Shown here: positions 34,474 to 42,702 of the stretch, in pieces
How the letters are laid out: each line of letters starts with the position of its first letter
How positions within the stretch are numbered: position 1 is the stretch's first letter
Assembly: GCF_003339815.1 (NCBI RefSeq)
Contig: NZ_PPTT01000001.1
Coordinates: forward strand, 62,001 to 126,000
Source of the DNA: Eggerthella sinensis
GTDB lineage: Bacteria > Actinomycetota > Coriobacteriia > Coriobacteriales > Eggerthellaceae
Length of the DNA: 64,000 bases
Reading direction: 5' to 3'
Made by a program: the position numbers and the translations under genes
Notes under the pieces: generated by a model
What the model was told of the DNA's origin: nothing
Database searches by the model: none
The model's input: the letters and a program-made list of their open reading frames with translations, nothing else

Positions 34474-36042
34474 TTAGACCTCGCGCGCCTCGACGTACGC
34501 GCGCACACGGTCGGCAAGCTCCTGGCGCGAATGGACGTCGAGCTTCGCGTAAATGTTGCGCGTGTGCGCTCGCGTCGTGTACAGCGACACGGTGAGCGCG
34601 TCGGAGATGGACTGCGATCCGTAGCCGCGCGCCAGCATGACGAGCACTTCCTTCTCGCGCTCGGTGAGCTGCGCCTCGTCGCCCAGCTCGAGGCAGCGCT
34701 GCTTCCAATGGCCGTGCCGCGTGGCCTCTTCCGGCTCCGCCGCGCCGTCCGTCGCGCTCGTCGCCACGCCTTCGCCCACACCCGCAGCGCCCTCCCCCGC
34801 CGCCGCGCGTTGCACGCTTGGCGCGTCCTCGTCGGGAATGGGCAGCAGCAGCCGATCCACCTGCTTCTCGGGAAAGAGGAAGAACACCGCCACAGCCGCG
34901 GCGAACAGGATGACGAACACCACGGTGGACAGGGGCAACGCGTTCGCGTCCATCGTGGCGCACGCGCTGCCCACCGCGTTGCCCGCCGTCACGCCGAACG
35001 CGATGACTGCGCGCCCAAGCGCCACCACCAGCACGGCCGACGCTTTCGACTGGTACACGATGTAGGAGAAGATATACCACATGACCACGTCGAACAGCTG
35101 AAACGCCACGCCCGACAACACCACGCCCACGCTTGCGCTGCCGGGGAAGAAGTACGTCACCAGCAGCGAGAAGATGATGACGAGGGCCATCGGGTAGAAC
35201 AGGTGCCCGAAGTTGAGCGCCCTCTCTTTGACGGCCACCACGATGACGAGCACGATGAGGCACACCGCCGTGACGAACGCGGTGATGCTGCCGTCCTCGG
35301 ACAGCTGCAGCGGGCTGACCAGCACCTGATACAGGCCCTTGCCGAAGTTCGCCGCCACGCCGAGGATGCCCACCACCAGCAGGAAGCGGTAGAACGTCGG
35401 CACGGGCTTGAGCCGCTCGCTTTCGGATGCAACCGGCACCGCGGGCTTCGACGCGCCCACCGCGAAGCAGGCCGCCGACACGAGGGGCAGCGCCACAAAC
35501 AGCGCCGCGCTGTACGGCTGCGGCAGCCCGAGCACCATGAACTGCATGAGCGCCGCCACCAGCTCGCAGTACAGGATGAGCGTGAGCGCGCGGCGCGGGC
35601 GCACCGAGCACAGCAGCAGGCCGGCGTTCAGGCTGAGCGCCGCCGTCCCGACGCCCGTGAGCGCGCTGCCCACCGTGAACACGACGCGCGAGGGAATGAA
35701 TGCAGGGCCGGCCAGGATGATGAGCACGCAGCCCACGGCCGCGGCCACGCCGCCGCCCATCACGAACCACGGGCGCTGCGCGATGGCGGCAGCGCGCTTC
35801 GACAACGCCGCGAACAGCAGCAACGTCACTGCATGGGCCACCGTCGAGGCGAAGAACATGTCGGACACCACCGACGCAGTGGCCTCCACCCCGTCCACCC
35901 ACACGGAGCTTTTGTAGGCCACGCCGAACCACGCAACCCAGAATCCGAACCCGAAGAACTTCAACTGCGGCATGCGATCGTCAAGCAGCGACGCCCAAGC
36001 CCCCAGGCTGCGCCGCGCGCGTTGCCGCTCCCCACTCGGCAT
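34474..36042 (-). CDS. LuxR-type regulator with polytopic membrane N-terminus
   Basis: 522 residues from the ATG preceded by AAGGGGG (an in-frame ATG 51 bases upstream is less well placed). About twelve membrane helices (roughly 30-390) are followed by an Ala/Gly/Glu-rich linker and a LuxR helix-turn-helix at the C-terminus: LTEREKEVLVMLARGYGSQSISDAL, YTTRAHTRNIYAKLDVHSRQELADRV. It lies next to a TorD chaperone gene and the second Mo-enzyme operon and is a likely regulator of that cluster, although another LuxR gene stands at the cluster's far end. Confidence 0.85.
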   Translation of the reverse strand: MPSGERQRARRSLGAWASLLDDRMPQLKFFGFGFWVAWFGVAYKSSVWVDGVEATASVVSDMFFASTVAHAVTLLLFAALSKRAAAIAQRPWFVMGGGVAAAVGCVLIILAGPAFIPSRVVFTVGSALTGVGTAALSLNAGLLLCSVRPRRALTLILYCELVAALMQFMVLGLPQPYSAALFVALPLVSAACFAVGASKPAVPVASESERLKPVPTFYRFLLVVGILGVAANFGKGLYQVLVSPLQLSEDGSITAFVTAVCLIVLVIVVAVKERALNFGHLFYPMALVIIFSLLVTYFFPGSASVGVVLSGVAFQLFDVVMWYIFSYIVYQSKASAVLVVALGRAVIAFGVTAGNAVGSACATMDANALPLSTVVFVILFAAAVAVFFLFPEKQVDRLLLPIPDEDAPSVQRAAAGEGAAGVGEGVATSATDGAAEPEEATRHGHWKQRCLELGDEAQLTEREKEVLVMLARGYGSQSISDALTVSLYTTRAHTRNIYAKLDVHSRQELADRVRAYVEAREV

Positions 36043-36102
36043 GAGATCCCCCTTGCTCCCGGCGCGGCCCCTGCCGCGCCGCCGTTTCGCCATGCGGCAA
36101 TC

Positions 36103-36810
36103 CTAGCACACCGCCGCATCCTCCAACGCGGCGGCCGTCTCGTCGAGCAGCGCCTCGTCGGCGTGCACGAACCCGCGCGTGAGCTTGGCCAGGCCGCGGT
36201 AGAACCGCGTGCGAGCGCAGCTTTCGAGGCAGTCGGCGTATGCGTCGATCCAGTTGAGCAGGTGATGGCGATGGAACGTCCGCTGCACATCCACCGCGCG
36301 CCGCGCCTCTTCCGCATCGCCGCGGGCGAGCGCGCACGCCGCCGCCTCGGCCTGCGTCGCCATGAATTCCAACTCGAAGCTCAGGTGATCCTCGGGCGTG
36401 CGCAGCGCCTCGTCCACCGCAAGGTGCTGCTCGCAGAACAGGCGGTACACGTCGTCGCGCGCCTCCTGCATGAGCAGCCCGCTCTCGGAGGTGAACACGC
36501 TCTCGTAGGGCGTGGCGCGCCGCTCCTCGTACGAGCCGGCGGCGAGCAGCGCGCAGGCGAAATCGCTCGCCAGCTCCTGCCGGGTGCCGCCGTCGCGCCG
36601 CGCGAGGTACGCGGCCATGTCGGCATAGCCCGCGCGCATGAGCGCGTCGTCGGCTTCGATAGCGGCCAGGTCGCTCGCGGCCAAACGGTCGATGCCGTCC
36701 TGGTCGAGCTCCTTGAAGTAGAACGACGCGAGCGTGCGGTAGAACGCCGCCCGCGCCTCCTCGGCGGCGCGCACCTGCTCGAGCATCGTTGCCTGTTCGT
36801 TCGATCCCAT
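36103..36810 (-). CDS. TorD/DmsD-family Mo-enzyme chaperone
   Basis: 235 residues, all helical. The family features are YRTLASFYFKELD near the N-terminus, PYESVFTSESGLLMQEARDDVYRLF and TPEDHLSFELEFMA, equivalent to the P-ES and E-DH--EL motifs. It should bind the Tat signal of the Mo-enzyme encoded divergently (37811). The ATG follows AAAGGGGACCCT. It overlaps no neighbour and lies 60 bases upstream of the LuxR gene on the same strand. Confidence 0.87.
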   Translation of the reverse strand: MGSNEQATMLEQVRAAEEARAAFYRTLASFYFKELDQDGIDRLAASDLAAIEADDALMRAGYADMAAYLARRDGGTRQELASDFACALLAAGSYEERRATPYESVFTSESGLLMQEARDDVYRLFCEQHLAVDEALRTPEDHLSFELEFMATQAEAAACALARGDAEEARRAVDVQRTFHRHHLLNWIDAYADCLESCARTRFYRGLAKLTRGFVHADEALLDETAAALEDAAVC

Positions 36811-36916
36811 AGGGTCCCCTTTCGTCTGCGCTCGTCTTGCTCGTCCCATCCTACGAGCGCCCCCGCCGCGGCGAATCGCCCGTTTCGTTCTATCTTGCCG
36901 CGCATCGCCCCGGCGA

Positions 36917-36935
36917 CTAGTCACCGATTGACTAG
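36917..36935. promoter_or_regulatory. Dyad between divergent TorD and winged-helix-like genes
   Basis: A perfect 7+7 inverted repeat CTAGTCA-N5-TGACTAG is placed about 105 bases from both divergent start codons. It is A+T-richer than its surroundings and looks like an operator. No matching -35/-10 pair is convincing. Confidence 0.5.
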
Positions 36936-37044
36936 ACGGACGCCCCCTGCTCGACGATTTAGAACAGCGTTGACGATGCGGCGTCCGGCACCGAGCCGTA
37001 GGGTGCAATCCGACGAGAGCAATCGAGCAGCAAGGGGGAACGAC

Positions 37045-37722
37045 ATGGAACACGGCACCGCGCCCGCAGCGGAATCGACGGAAGATCTGACGGAAGAACG
37101 CGTCGCCCGCGTCGTGGACAGCCTGTACAACCATCCGCGCCATCGCGAGCTGCTGTACAAGACGCTGGACTTCTGCGACGAGGAGCGGCGCTTCGAGGAG
37201 GCCGAGGCCTTCATCGAGGCGCAGCCCGAACGCGCGCAGGCGCTTCAGGCGCCCTTCACGCTCGTACGGTGCCTCGTCGATGCGGGCGGGCTCGCCCTCG
37301 TGCGGCGCGACGCCGCGGGCAACGCGCTCGACGACGGCGGCGATGCCGGAGCTGACGCCGACGCCTCCCACCTTGCCGCCGAACCCCGCGAAGCCTTCCG
37401 CATAGTGCGCACCACGCCCGCCGGACGCGCGGCCGTCGAGCTGCTTGCTCCCGAGCGCCGCATCGCCGCCTGCGTGAACGCCGTGCCGGCGCGCCGCGAC
37501 GCCTTCGCCGCCGTGCTCGCCTTCTGCGAGCAGCCGCGCACGCTCGACGCCGTCAAGCAGCTGCTCGCCAACCATCCCGCGCTCGAGCCGAGCGCGGGCA
37601 CGGCGGGACAGCGCCTGCACGCCGTCTACTTCATCGATCGCCTGAGCGAGGCCGGCGGCCTCGTGTGGGATCACGCCTGGGTCACCACCGATGCCGGAAA
37701 GCGCTTTCTCGCATCGGTTTGA
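37045..37722 (+). CDS. Internally duplicated winged-helix-like protein, function unknown
   Basis: 225 residues, no signal peptide or membrane helix. Two copies of one unit are visible: residues 35-133 (LDFCDEERRF... LVRCLVDAGGLALVRR... TTPAGRAAVELL) and 151-225 (LAFCEQPRTL... FIDRLSEAGGLVWDHA... TTDAGKRFL). The first has an acidic, Gly/Asp-rich insertion near residues 90-110. The helix-helix-AGGL-strand-TT-AG order resembles a winged helix, but this is not proven. The ATG follows AAGGGGG. It directly precedes the Mo-enzyme operon on the same strand (88-base gap), and may be its regulator or an accessory protein. Confidence 0.7.
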   Translation: MEHGTAPAAESTEDLTEERVARVVDSLYNHPRHRELLYKTLDFCDEERRFEEAEAFIEAQPERAQALQAPFTLVRCLVDAGGLALVRRDAAGNALDDGGDAGADADASHLAAEPREAFRIVRTTPAGRAAVELLAPERRIAACVNAVPARRDAFAAVLAFCEQPRTLDAVKQLLANHPALEPSAGTAGQRLHAVYFIDRLSEAGGLVWDHAWVTTDAGKRFLASV

Positions 37723-37810
37723 CGGAAGCGCACGCCGCGCTTCGGGCGCGCGGGCGTTTCGCCATAGATAAAGCACGTATCACAAGACGAGCGAACAAGA
37801 AGGAGGGAAC

Positions 37811-40630
37811 ATGACACAGACGAACCTCACCCGACGCGGTTTCGTGCAAGCCTCGGCCCTGGCCGCCGGCGCGGCGGCACTTGCGGGCGGCGTTTCCGCG
37901 GTGAGCAACCTGGCGCCGAGCGACAAGGCGTACGCCGCCGACGAGGTCAAGCTCGTGCACACGTCGTGCCGCGCCTGCATCTCGAACTGCGGCATCATCG
38001 CGCACGTGCAGAACGGCCGCGTCGTGAAGCTGGAAGGCGACCCCGCCGACCCCATGTCCGAGGGCCGCGTGTGCCCGAAGGGCCTGTCGGGCATCCAGGC
38101 GCTGTACCATCCCAATCGCAACAAGTACCCCATGAAGCGCGTGGGCGAACGCGGCGGCAACCAATGGGAACGCGTGAGCTGGGAAGAAGCCATCGACACC
38201 ATCGCCGATGCGCTCATGGACATGAAGGAGAAGACGGGGCTCGAAGGCCTGCTGTGCTCCACGGGAGGCGGCGGCAACCCGCAGTTCTTCAGCCCGCCCC
38301 GCTTCCGCAACTTCTGGGGCGCCGGCAACGTGTTCGAACCGGGCTGCGCGCAGTGCTACCTGCCGCGCAACTACACCATGCCGCTCATCAACGGCACGAG
38401 CGACACGTCCATCGCCGACTCGGGCTGCGCCGAGCTGTACAACCCGAACGTGTCCATCGAGACGTACGTCATGTGGGGCACCGGTCCCGCGCAGCACGCG
38501 CCGTCCTCGGCCGGCCGCGCCGTGGTGGAACTGCGCGTCGCCGGCGTGAAAACGGTGGTGGTCGACCCGCGCTTCACGCCCGACGCGGCGCGCGCCGACG
38601 TGTGGCTGCCCATCCGCCCCGGCACCGACGTTGCCATGATGCTGGGGTGGATGCGCTACCTCATTGAGAACAAGCTGTACGACGAGGAGTTCTGCACGAA
38701 GTGGACGAACCTGCCCTTCCTCGTGGACCCGAGCGACCCCGCGGGCGCGCTGCTGCGCGCGAGCAAGGTGTTCGCCGACGTCACCGCCGAGAACGAGGGC
38801 TACGTGTACTACGACGAGGGCACCGGCGAGGTGACGAAGGCCGTGGCGCTCTCGCCCGACAACGAGGCGACGTACCGTCCGGCTCTGTTCGGCACCTACG
38901 ACGTGACCCTGGCCGACGGCTCCACCGTCAAGGCCAAAACCGCGTTCGAAGCGTACAAGGACCAGGCCGACGAGTACACGCTCGAGCGCGTGGCCGACAT
39001 CTGCTGGGTGGACGCGGGCGACCTCGAGGAAGCCATCAAGCTGTACGCCACCGTGGAGTCCGGCGGCATCAGCCTGGGCGTGGCCACCGACCAGTACCCC
39101 CAGTCCACGCAGGCCGCCATCGGCGCGGCCGCGCTCGATTGCATGCGCGGCTACATCGACAAGCCCGGCAGCCCGGCGAACGGCTTCCCGCACGCGGCCG
39201 AGTCAACCGTGTTCCCCGACGGGTTCATGGGAACGGCGCCGTACCAGTTCCAAAAGCCCGAGAACATCCAGAACCGTCTGGGCTACGTGGAGCACAAAGG
39301 GCTCGGCGGCTGGATGCACAGCCACATTCCCACCATACTGAACGCCATCCTCACCGGCGAGCCCTATCAGCCGCACATCTGGATCGAGCGCTCGGGCAAC
39401 AAGATGGCCATGCTGGGCAACGCGTCGTCGTGGGTGGACGCGTTCCCGAAGCTCGACCTCATCGTGCACATGTACATGTACCCCACGTCGTTCTCCACCG
39501 AAGCGGCCGACATCCTGCTGCCCACGGCGGAGTGGCTGGAAACGGCCTTCATCCAGGGACGCTTGTACGCCGTGCTGCTGCGTCAGCCGGTGACGAACCT
39601 GTTCGAATGCATCGACGAGACGTTCATCTGGGCGAAGCTGGCGAAATCCCTGGCCGAGCGCGGCCACGAGGGCATGCAGAAGTCCTTCGACCAGGAGGCC
39701 TGCGGCGCCACGCCCGCCTACTGGGAGACGATGGACGAGTACTACGAATGGGTGGCCTCGAACGTGGGCATGACCTGGGACGAGCTGAAGCAGAAAGCCC
39801 CGTACAACGACATGGAGCCCGAGCAGTACTGGGACGCCGCCTACGAGGACACCTACCGCGGCCTGTCCAAGGACGGCAGCACGTACGCCGGATTCGCGCG
39901 CTGCGCCGCGGGCGACATCAAGGACAACCCGCTCAAGTGCGGCCCCTACGGCGACACGATGATCTACATCGGCCGTCACGGCGCCGAGCAGTTCGACATG
40001 CCCGCCGCCTCAAGCGAGTACCTTCCCATGCCGTACTACAAGGAGCCCGAGGATTACACGGACTACGCCGACGCCTACCCGCTCGTGCTCACCGAAGGCC
40101 GCATTCCCTACTTCCACCACGGCACGCTGCGCAACAACCCCTACATCCGCGAAATCTACCCCGCACCCGAGGTGTGGATCAGTCCCGAGTACGCCTCCGA
40201 GCACGGCATTGCCGACGGCGATTGGGTGAACGTGAAGTCGCCCCGCACCGACGGCCTCGACGTGTTCAGCGACCTGAGCACCGGCAAGGAGCTCACCGCC
40301 GAGGGACAGAACCTCGTGAAGGACGGCATCTACGGCGTTGCCAAGGTGACCGAGGGCATTGCGAAGGACTGCGCCTACATGGAGCGCTTCTGGAATCCCG
40401 AGTTCCTCGAGGATGGCAAGGACCCGCGCAAGAGCTGGACCACGTGCAACATGAACGTGCTGACGAAGAACACGGGCTACTACAACCCCGAGTTCGGCAC
40501 GTACACCCTGCGCGGCATCAACGTGAAGATCGAGAAGGCCGCGCGTCCCGACGGCATCTGGTACGAGCCCACCGACTTCGCGCCCTGGCTGCCGCAACCC
40601 ACTGAGAACACCGGAGGAGGTGCCGCATAA
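37811..40630 (+). CDS. Tat-exported molybdopterin oxidoreductase, catalytic subunit
   Basis: 939 residues, DMSO-reductase superfamily. Tat signal TRRGFVQASALAAGAAALAGG (about 7-27) with an AYA-type cleavage site near 43. The [4Fe-4S] ligands are C53, C56, C60 and C88. Around the expected metal ligand the protein has GCAQCYLPRN, offering C179 or C182. The family includes the catechol dehydroxylases and other reductases of gut Eggerthellaceae, and the large insertions fit that group, but the substrate cannot be assigned. Partners follow without gaps: FeS subunit, DmsC-like anchor and NapG/NapH-like proteins. Ribosome site AGAAGGAGGGAAC. Confidence 0.88.
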   Translation: MTQTNLTRRGFVQASALAAGAAALAGGVSAVSNLAPSDKAYAADEVKLVHTSCRACISNCGIIAHVQNGRVVKLEGDPADPMSEGRVCPKGLSGIQALYHPNRNKYPMKRVGERGGNQWERVSWEEAIDTIADALMDMKEKTGLEGLLCSTGGGGNPQFFSPPRFRNFWGAGNVFEPGCAQCYLPRNYTMPLINGTSDTSIADSGCAELYNPNVSIETYVMWGTGPAQHAPSSAGRAVVELRVAGVKTVVVDPRFTPDAARADVWLPIRPGTDVAMMLGWMRYLIENKLYDEEFCTKWTNLPFLVDPSDPAGALLRASKVFADVTAENEGYVYYDEGTGEVTKAVALSPDNEATYRPALFGTYDVTLADGSTVKAKTAFEAYKDQADEYTLERVADICWVDAGDLEEAIKLYATVESGGISLGVATDQYPQSTQAAIGAAALDCMRGYIDKPGSPANGFPHAAESTVFPDGFMGTAPYQFQKPENIQNRLGYVEHKGLGGWMHSHIPTILNAILTGEPYQPHIWIERSGNKMAMLGNASSWVDAFPKLDLIVHMYMYPTSFSTEAADILLPTAEWLETAFIQGRLYAVLLRQPVTNLFECIDETFIWAKLAKSLAERGHEGMQKSFDQEACGATPAYWETMDEYYEWVASNVGMTWDELKQKAPYNDMEPEQYWDAAYEDTYRGLSKDGSTYAGFARCAAGDIKDNPLKCGPYGDTMIYIGRHGAEQFDMPAASSEYLPMPYYKEPEDYTDYADAYPLVLTEGRIPYFHHGTLRNNPYIREIYPAPEVWISPEYASEHGIADGDWVNVKSPRTDGLDVFSDLSTGKELTAEGQNLVKDGIYGVAKVTEGIAKDCAYMERFWNPEFLEDGKDPRKSWTTCNMNVLTKNTGYYNPEFGTYTLRGINVKIEKAARPDGIWYEPTDFAPWLPQPTENTGGGAA

Positions 40631-41217
40631 TGGCGCATTACGCAATCGTCGTCGATCTCGATCGCTGCATCGGCTGCCATGGCTGCGAGATCGCGTGCAA
40701 GAACGAGAACGAAGTTGAGCTGGGCTCGTTCTGGAACAAGGTGGTGCAGGTGGGCCCGTTCGGCGACTACCCGCACCTGCAGCAGTACTTTCTGCCGGTC
40801 ATGTGCCAGCAGTGCGAAAACGCCCCCTGCACGCACGTGTGCCCGACGGGCGCGTCGTACCGCGACCCCGACACGAACGTGGTGCTGGTGGACAAGGAGA
40901 AGTGCATCGGCTGCAAGTACTGCATGATGGCCTGTCCCTACGGCGTGCGCTCGTGGAGCCCATCGGAGCACGTGGTGGAGAAATGCACGCTGTGCGGCCA
41001 GCTGACCGCCGCGGGCGAGCTGCCGAAGTGCGTGGCGGCCTGCTGCGGGTCGGCGCGCTTCTACGGCGACCTCGACGACCCCTCCTCCGACGCCGCGAAG
41101 GCGCTCGCAGCTGCGGGGTCCGGCTCCGTGCACCGTTTGAAGGACGTGGGCAACGGACCGCAGACCGCCTACATCCTGTCCTCAAAATACGCCGACTGGA
41201 AGGAGGAGATCGACTAA
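40630..41217 (+). CDS. Four-cluster FeS electron transfer subunit
   Basis: 195 residues. Cysteine groups: CIGCHGCEIAC, CQQCENAPCTHVC, CIGCKYCMMAC, and CTLC followed by CVAACC, for four [4Fe-4S] clusters. It has no signal of its own and would travel with the catalytic subunit. The ATG shares one base with the preceding TAA, and GGAGGAGG is just upstream, so translation is coupled. Confidence 0.9.
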   Translation: MAHYAIVVDLDRCIGCHGCEIACKNENEVELGSFWNKVVQVGPFGDYPHLQQYFLPVMCQQCENAPCTHVCPTGASYRDPDTNVVLVDKEKCIGCKYCMMACPYGVRSWSPSEHVVEKCTLCGQLTAAGELPKCVAACCGSARFYGDLDDPSSDAAKALAAAGSGSVHRLKDVGNGPQTAYILSSKYADWKEEID

Positions 41218-42026
41218 TGGATATCCAATGGTCCCTCGTCATCTTCACCGTGCTCACGGGCCTGGGCGGATGGCTGTTCTTCTTCGTCGGCCTGAACGTG
41301 CTGCTGGGCAAAACCGACAAGGGCGCGTTCGCCGGCACCGTGGCGGCCCTCGCGCTGGCCATCGTGGGCGGCTGCGCGTCGGTCACGCACCTGTCGCACC
41401 CCGACCGCATGCTGGGCGCCCTGCAGCATCCCACGTCGGGCATCTTCACCGAGGCCGTGCTGGTGGGCCTGCTGTGCATCACGCTCGTCGCGTTCCTCGT
41501 GATGCTCAAGCGCTCCATCGCGGGCACGCCGCTCAAGGCCGTGGCCATCGTGGGCATGACGCTGGGCGTGCTCATGTCGTTCATGGCCGGTCAGAGCTAC
41601 CTCATGGACGCCATCGCCGCGTGGAACACCGAGCTGCTGCCGCTCGGCTACCTGGGCACCGCCGCAGCGGCGGGCGCGGCGGCCTACCTCATGCTCATCG
41701 CGGCGCAGAAGGCCGACGAATCCGCCGTGAGCTTCTTCGGGCTCATGACGCTGGTGGCGGGCGCGGTGTCCCTCGTGACCACCGTTGCGTACGGCGCGAT
41801 GGCGGGCGTGTTCGCAGGTTCGACGGCGCTCGTGTACGCCGGCGGTGCCGTGCTGTGCGGCAGCGTCGTGCCGCTCGTCTTCGGCGCGCTTGCCTGGAAG
41901 CGGCCTGGAAATGCGCTCGTGGCGGGGCTGGTTGCCCTCGCGGGCGCCCTCGTCGGGTCGTGCGCGTTCCGCTGCGCCATGTGGTTGCTGGGCGCGGGGC
42001 TGTACGACTTCTTCGGGCTCATCTAG
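41217..42026 (+). CDS. DmsC-like membrane anchor subunit
   Basis: 269 residues with about eight membrane helices. VTHLSHPDRMLGALQHPTSGIFTEA near residue 60 matches the conserved DmsC loop. The ATG overlaps the stop of the FeS gene (TAATG), with AAGGAGGAG upstream. It completes a three-subunit quinol-linked reductase. A very stable hairpin follows before the NapG-like gene. Confidence 0.87.
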   Translation: MDIQWSLVIFTVLTGLGGWLFFFVGLNVLLGKTDKGAFAGTVAALALAIVGGCASVTHLSHPDRMLGALQHPTSGIFTEAVLVGLLCITLVAFLVMLKRSIAGTPLKAVAIVGMTLGVLMSFMAGQSYLMDAIAAWNTELLPLGYLGTAAAAGAAAYLMLIAAQKADESAVSFFGLMTLVAGAVSLVTTVAYGAMAGVFAGSTALVYAGGAVLCGSVVPLVFGALAWKRPGNALVAGLVALAGALVGSCAFRCAMWLLGAGLYDFFGLI

Positions 42027-42029
42027 GTT

Positions 42030-42069
42030 CGTGCCGTCCGGCGCGCCCCGAAGCGCGCCGGACGGCACG
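42030..42069. other. Strong intercistronic hairpin
   Basis: A perfect 16-bp stem CGTGCCGTCCGGCGCG / CGCGCCGGACGGCACG with an 8-base loop starts four bases after the DmsC-like stop. No T-run follows, so complete termination is unlikely. It could stabilise the upstream message or lower expression of the NapGH-like genes. Confidence 0.7.
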
Positions 42070-42115
42070 ATGGTTCCCCCCTTCCTTCCCTCCTCCGACT
42101 GCAAAGGAGCACGCC

Positions 42116-42700
42116 ATGGCATATTCCCTTTCTCGACGCGGCCTCGTTGCGGGCGGCGCGCTCGTGGCGGCGAACTTCGCCGTCGGAGGAGCCGCCCGGG
42201 CGCTCGACGGGTCGCGCAGCGCGCTGCGACCGCCGGGCGCTCAGGACGAGGAGCGTTTTCGCGCGCTCTGCCTTGCGTGCGACCGCTGCCGCTCCATCTG
42301 CCCGCAGGGATGCGTGCGCACCGCCACGCTTGAGGACGGGCTGCTGAACTGGCGCACGCCCGTCATGGATTTTCATCGCGGCATCTGCGACTTTTGCGGG
42401 CGCTGCGAGACGGCGTGCCCCACCGGCGCCATCGTCGGCGTGAGCGAGGACGAAAGCCGCATCGGGGTGGCCGTCATCGACGACGAGCGCTGCATCGGGT
42501 GGATTCAAGGAAGCTGCCGCGTGTGCGTGGACGCGTGCCCCTACGACGCGATTTCCACCGACGCGTCGGGGCGTCCCGTCGTGGACGCCACGCGCTGCAA
42601 CGGCTGCGGCATCTGCGAGTATCGCTGCCCGTCGAACACGTACCGGTCGTTCTCGGGCGGCACGCGCCGTGGCATCAACGTGGAGAAAGTCGAGGCATAG
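42116..42700 (+). CDS. NapG-like exported ferredoxin-type protein
   Basis: 194 residues. Tat-like signal SRRGLVAGGALVAANFAVGGAARA at 6-29, then four [4Fe-4S] groups: CLACDRCRSICPQGC, CDFCGRCETAC, a longer CIGWIQGSCRVCVDAC, and CNGCGICEYRC. This order is typical of NapG/MauM proteins, which with NapH move electrons from menaquinol to a periplasmic reductase. The ribosome site is AAAGGAGCACGCC. It adds a second route for electrons to the Mo enzyme beside the DmsC-like anchor. Confidence 0.87.
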   Translation: MAYSLSRRGLVAGGALVAANFAVGGAARALDGSRSALRPPGAQDEERFRALCLACDRCRSICPQGCVRTATLEDGLLNWRTPVMDFHRGICDFCGRCETACPTGAIVGVSEDESRIGVAVIDDERCIGWIQGSCRVCVDACPYDAISTDASGRPVVDATRCNGCGICEYRCPSNTYRSFSGGTRRGINVEKVEA

Positions 42701-42702
42701 CC

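Noticed and set aside
32566-37722. A very long open frame (over 1,700 codons) on the plus strand
   Set aside because: Only its last 225 codons are a plausible gene. The rest runs antisense to guaB, a LuxR gene and a TorD gene, with Arg/His/Ala-rich low-complexity translation typical of high-G+C shadow frames.
37811-40630. Assigning the second Mo enzyme as a dopamine or other catechol dehydroxylase
   Set aside because: Family and organism fit, but no residue visible in the sequence fixes the substrate.
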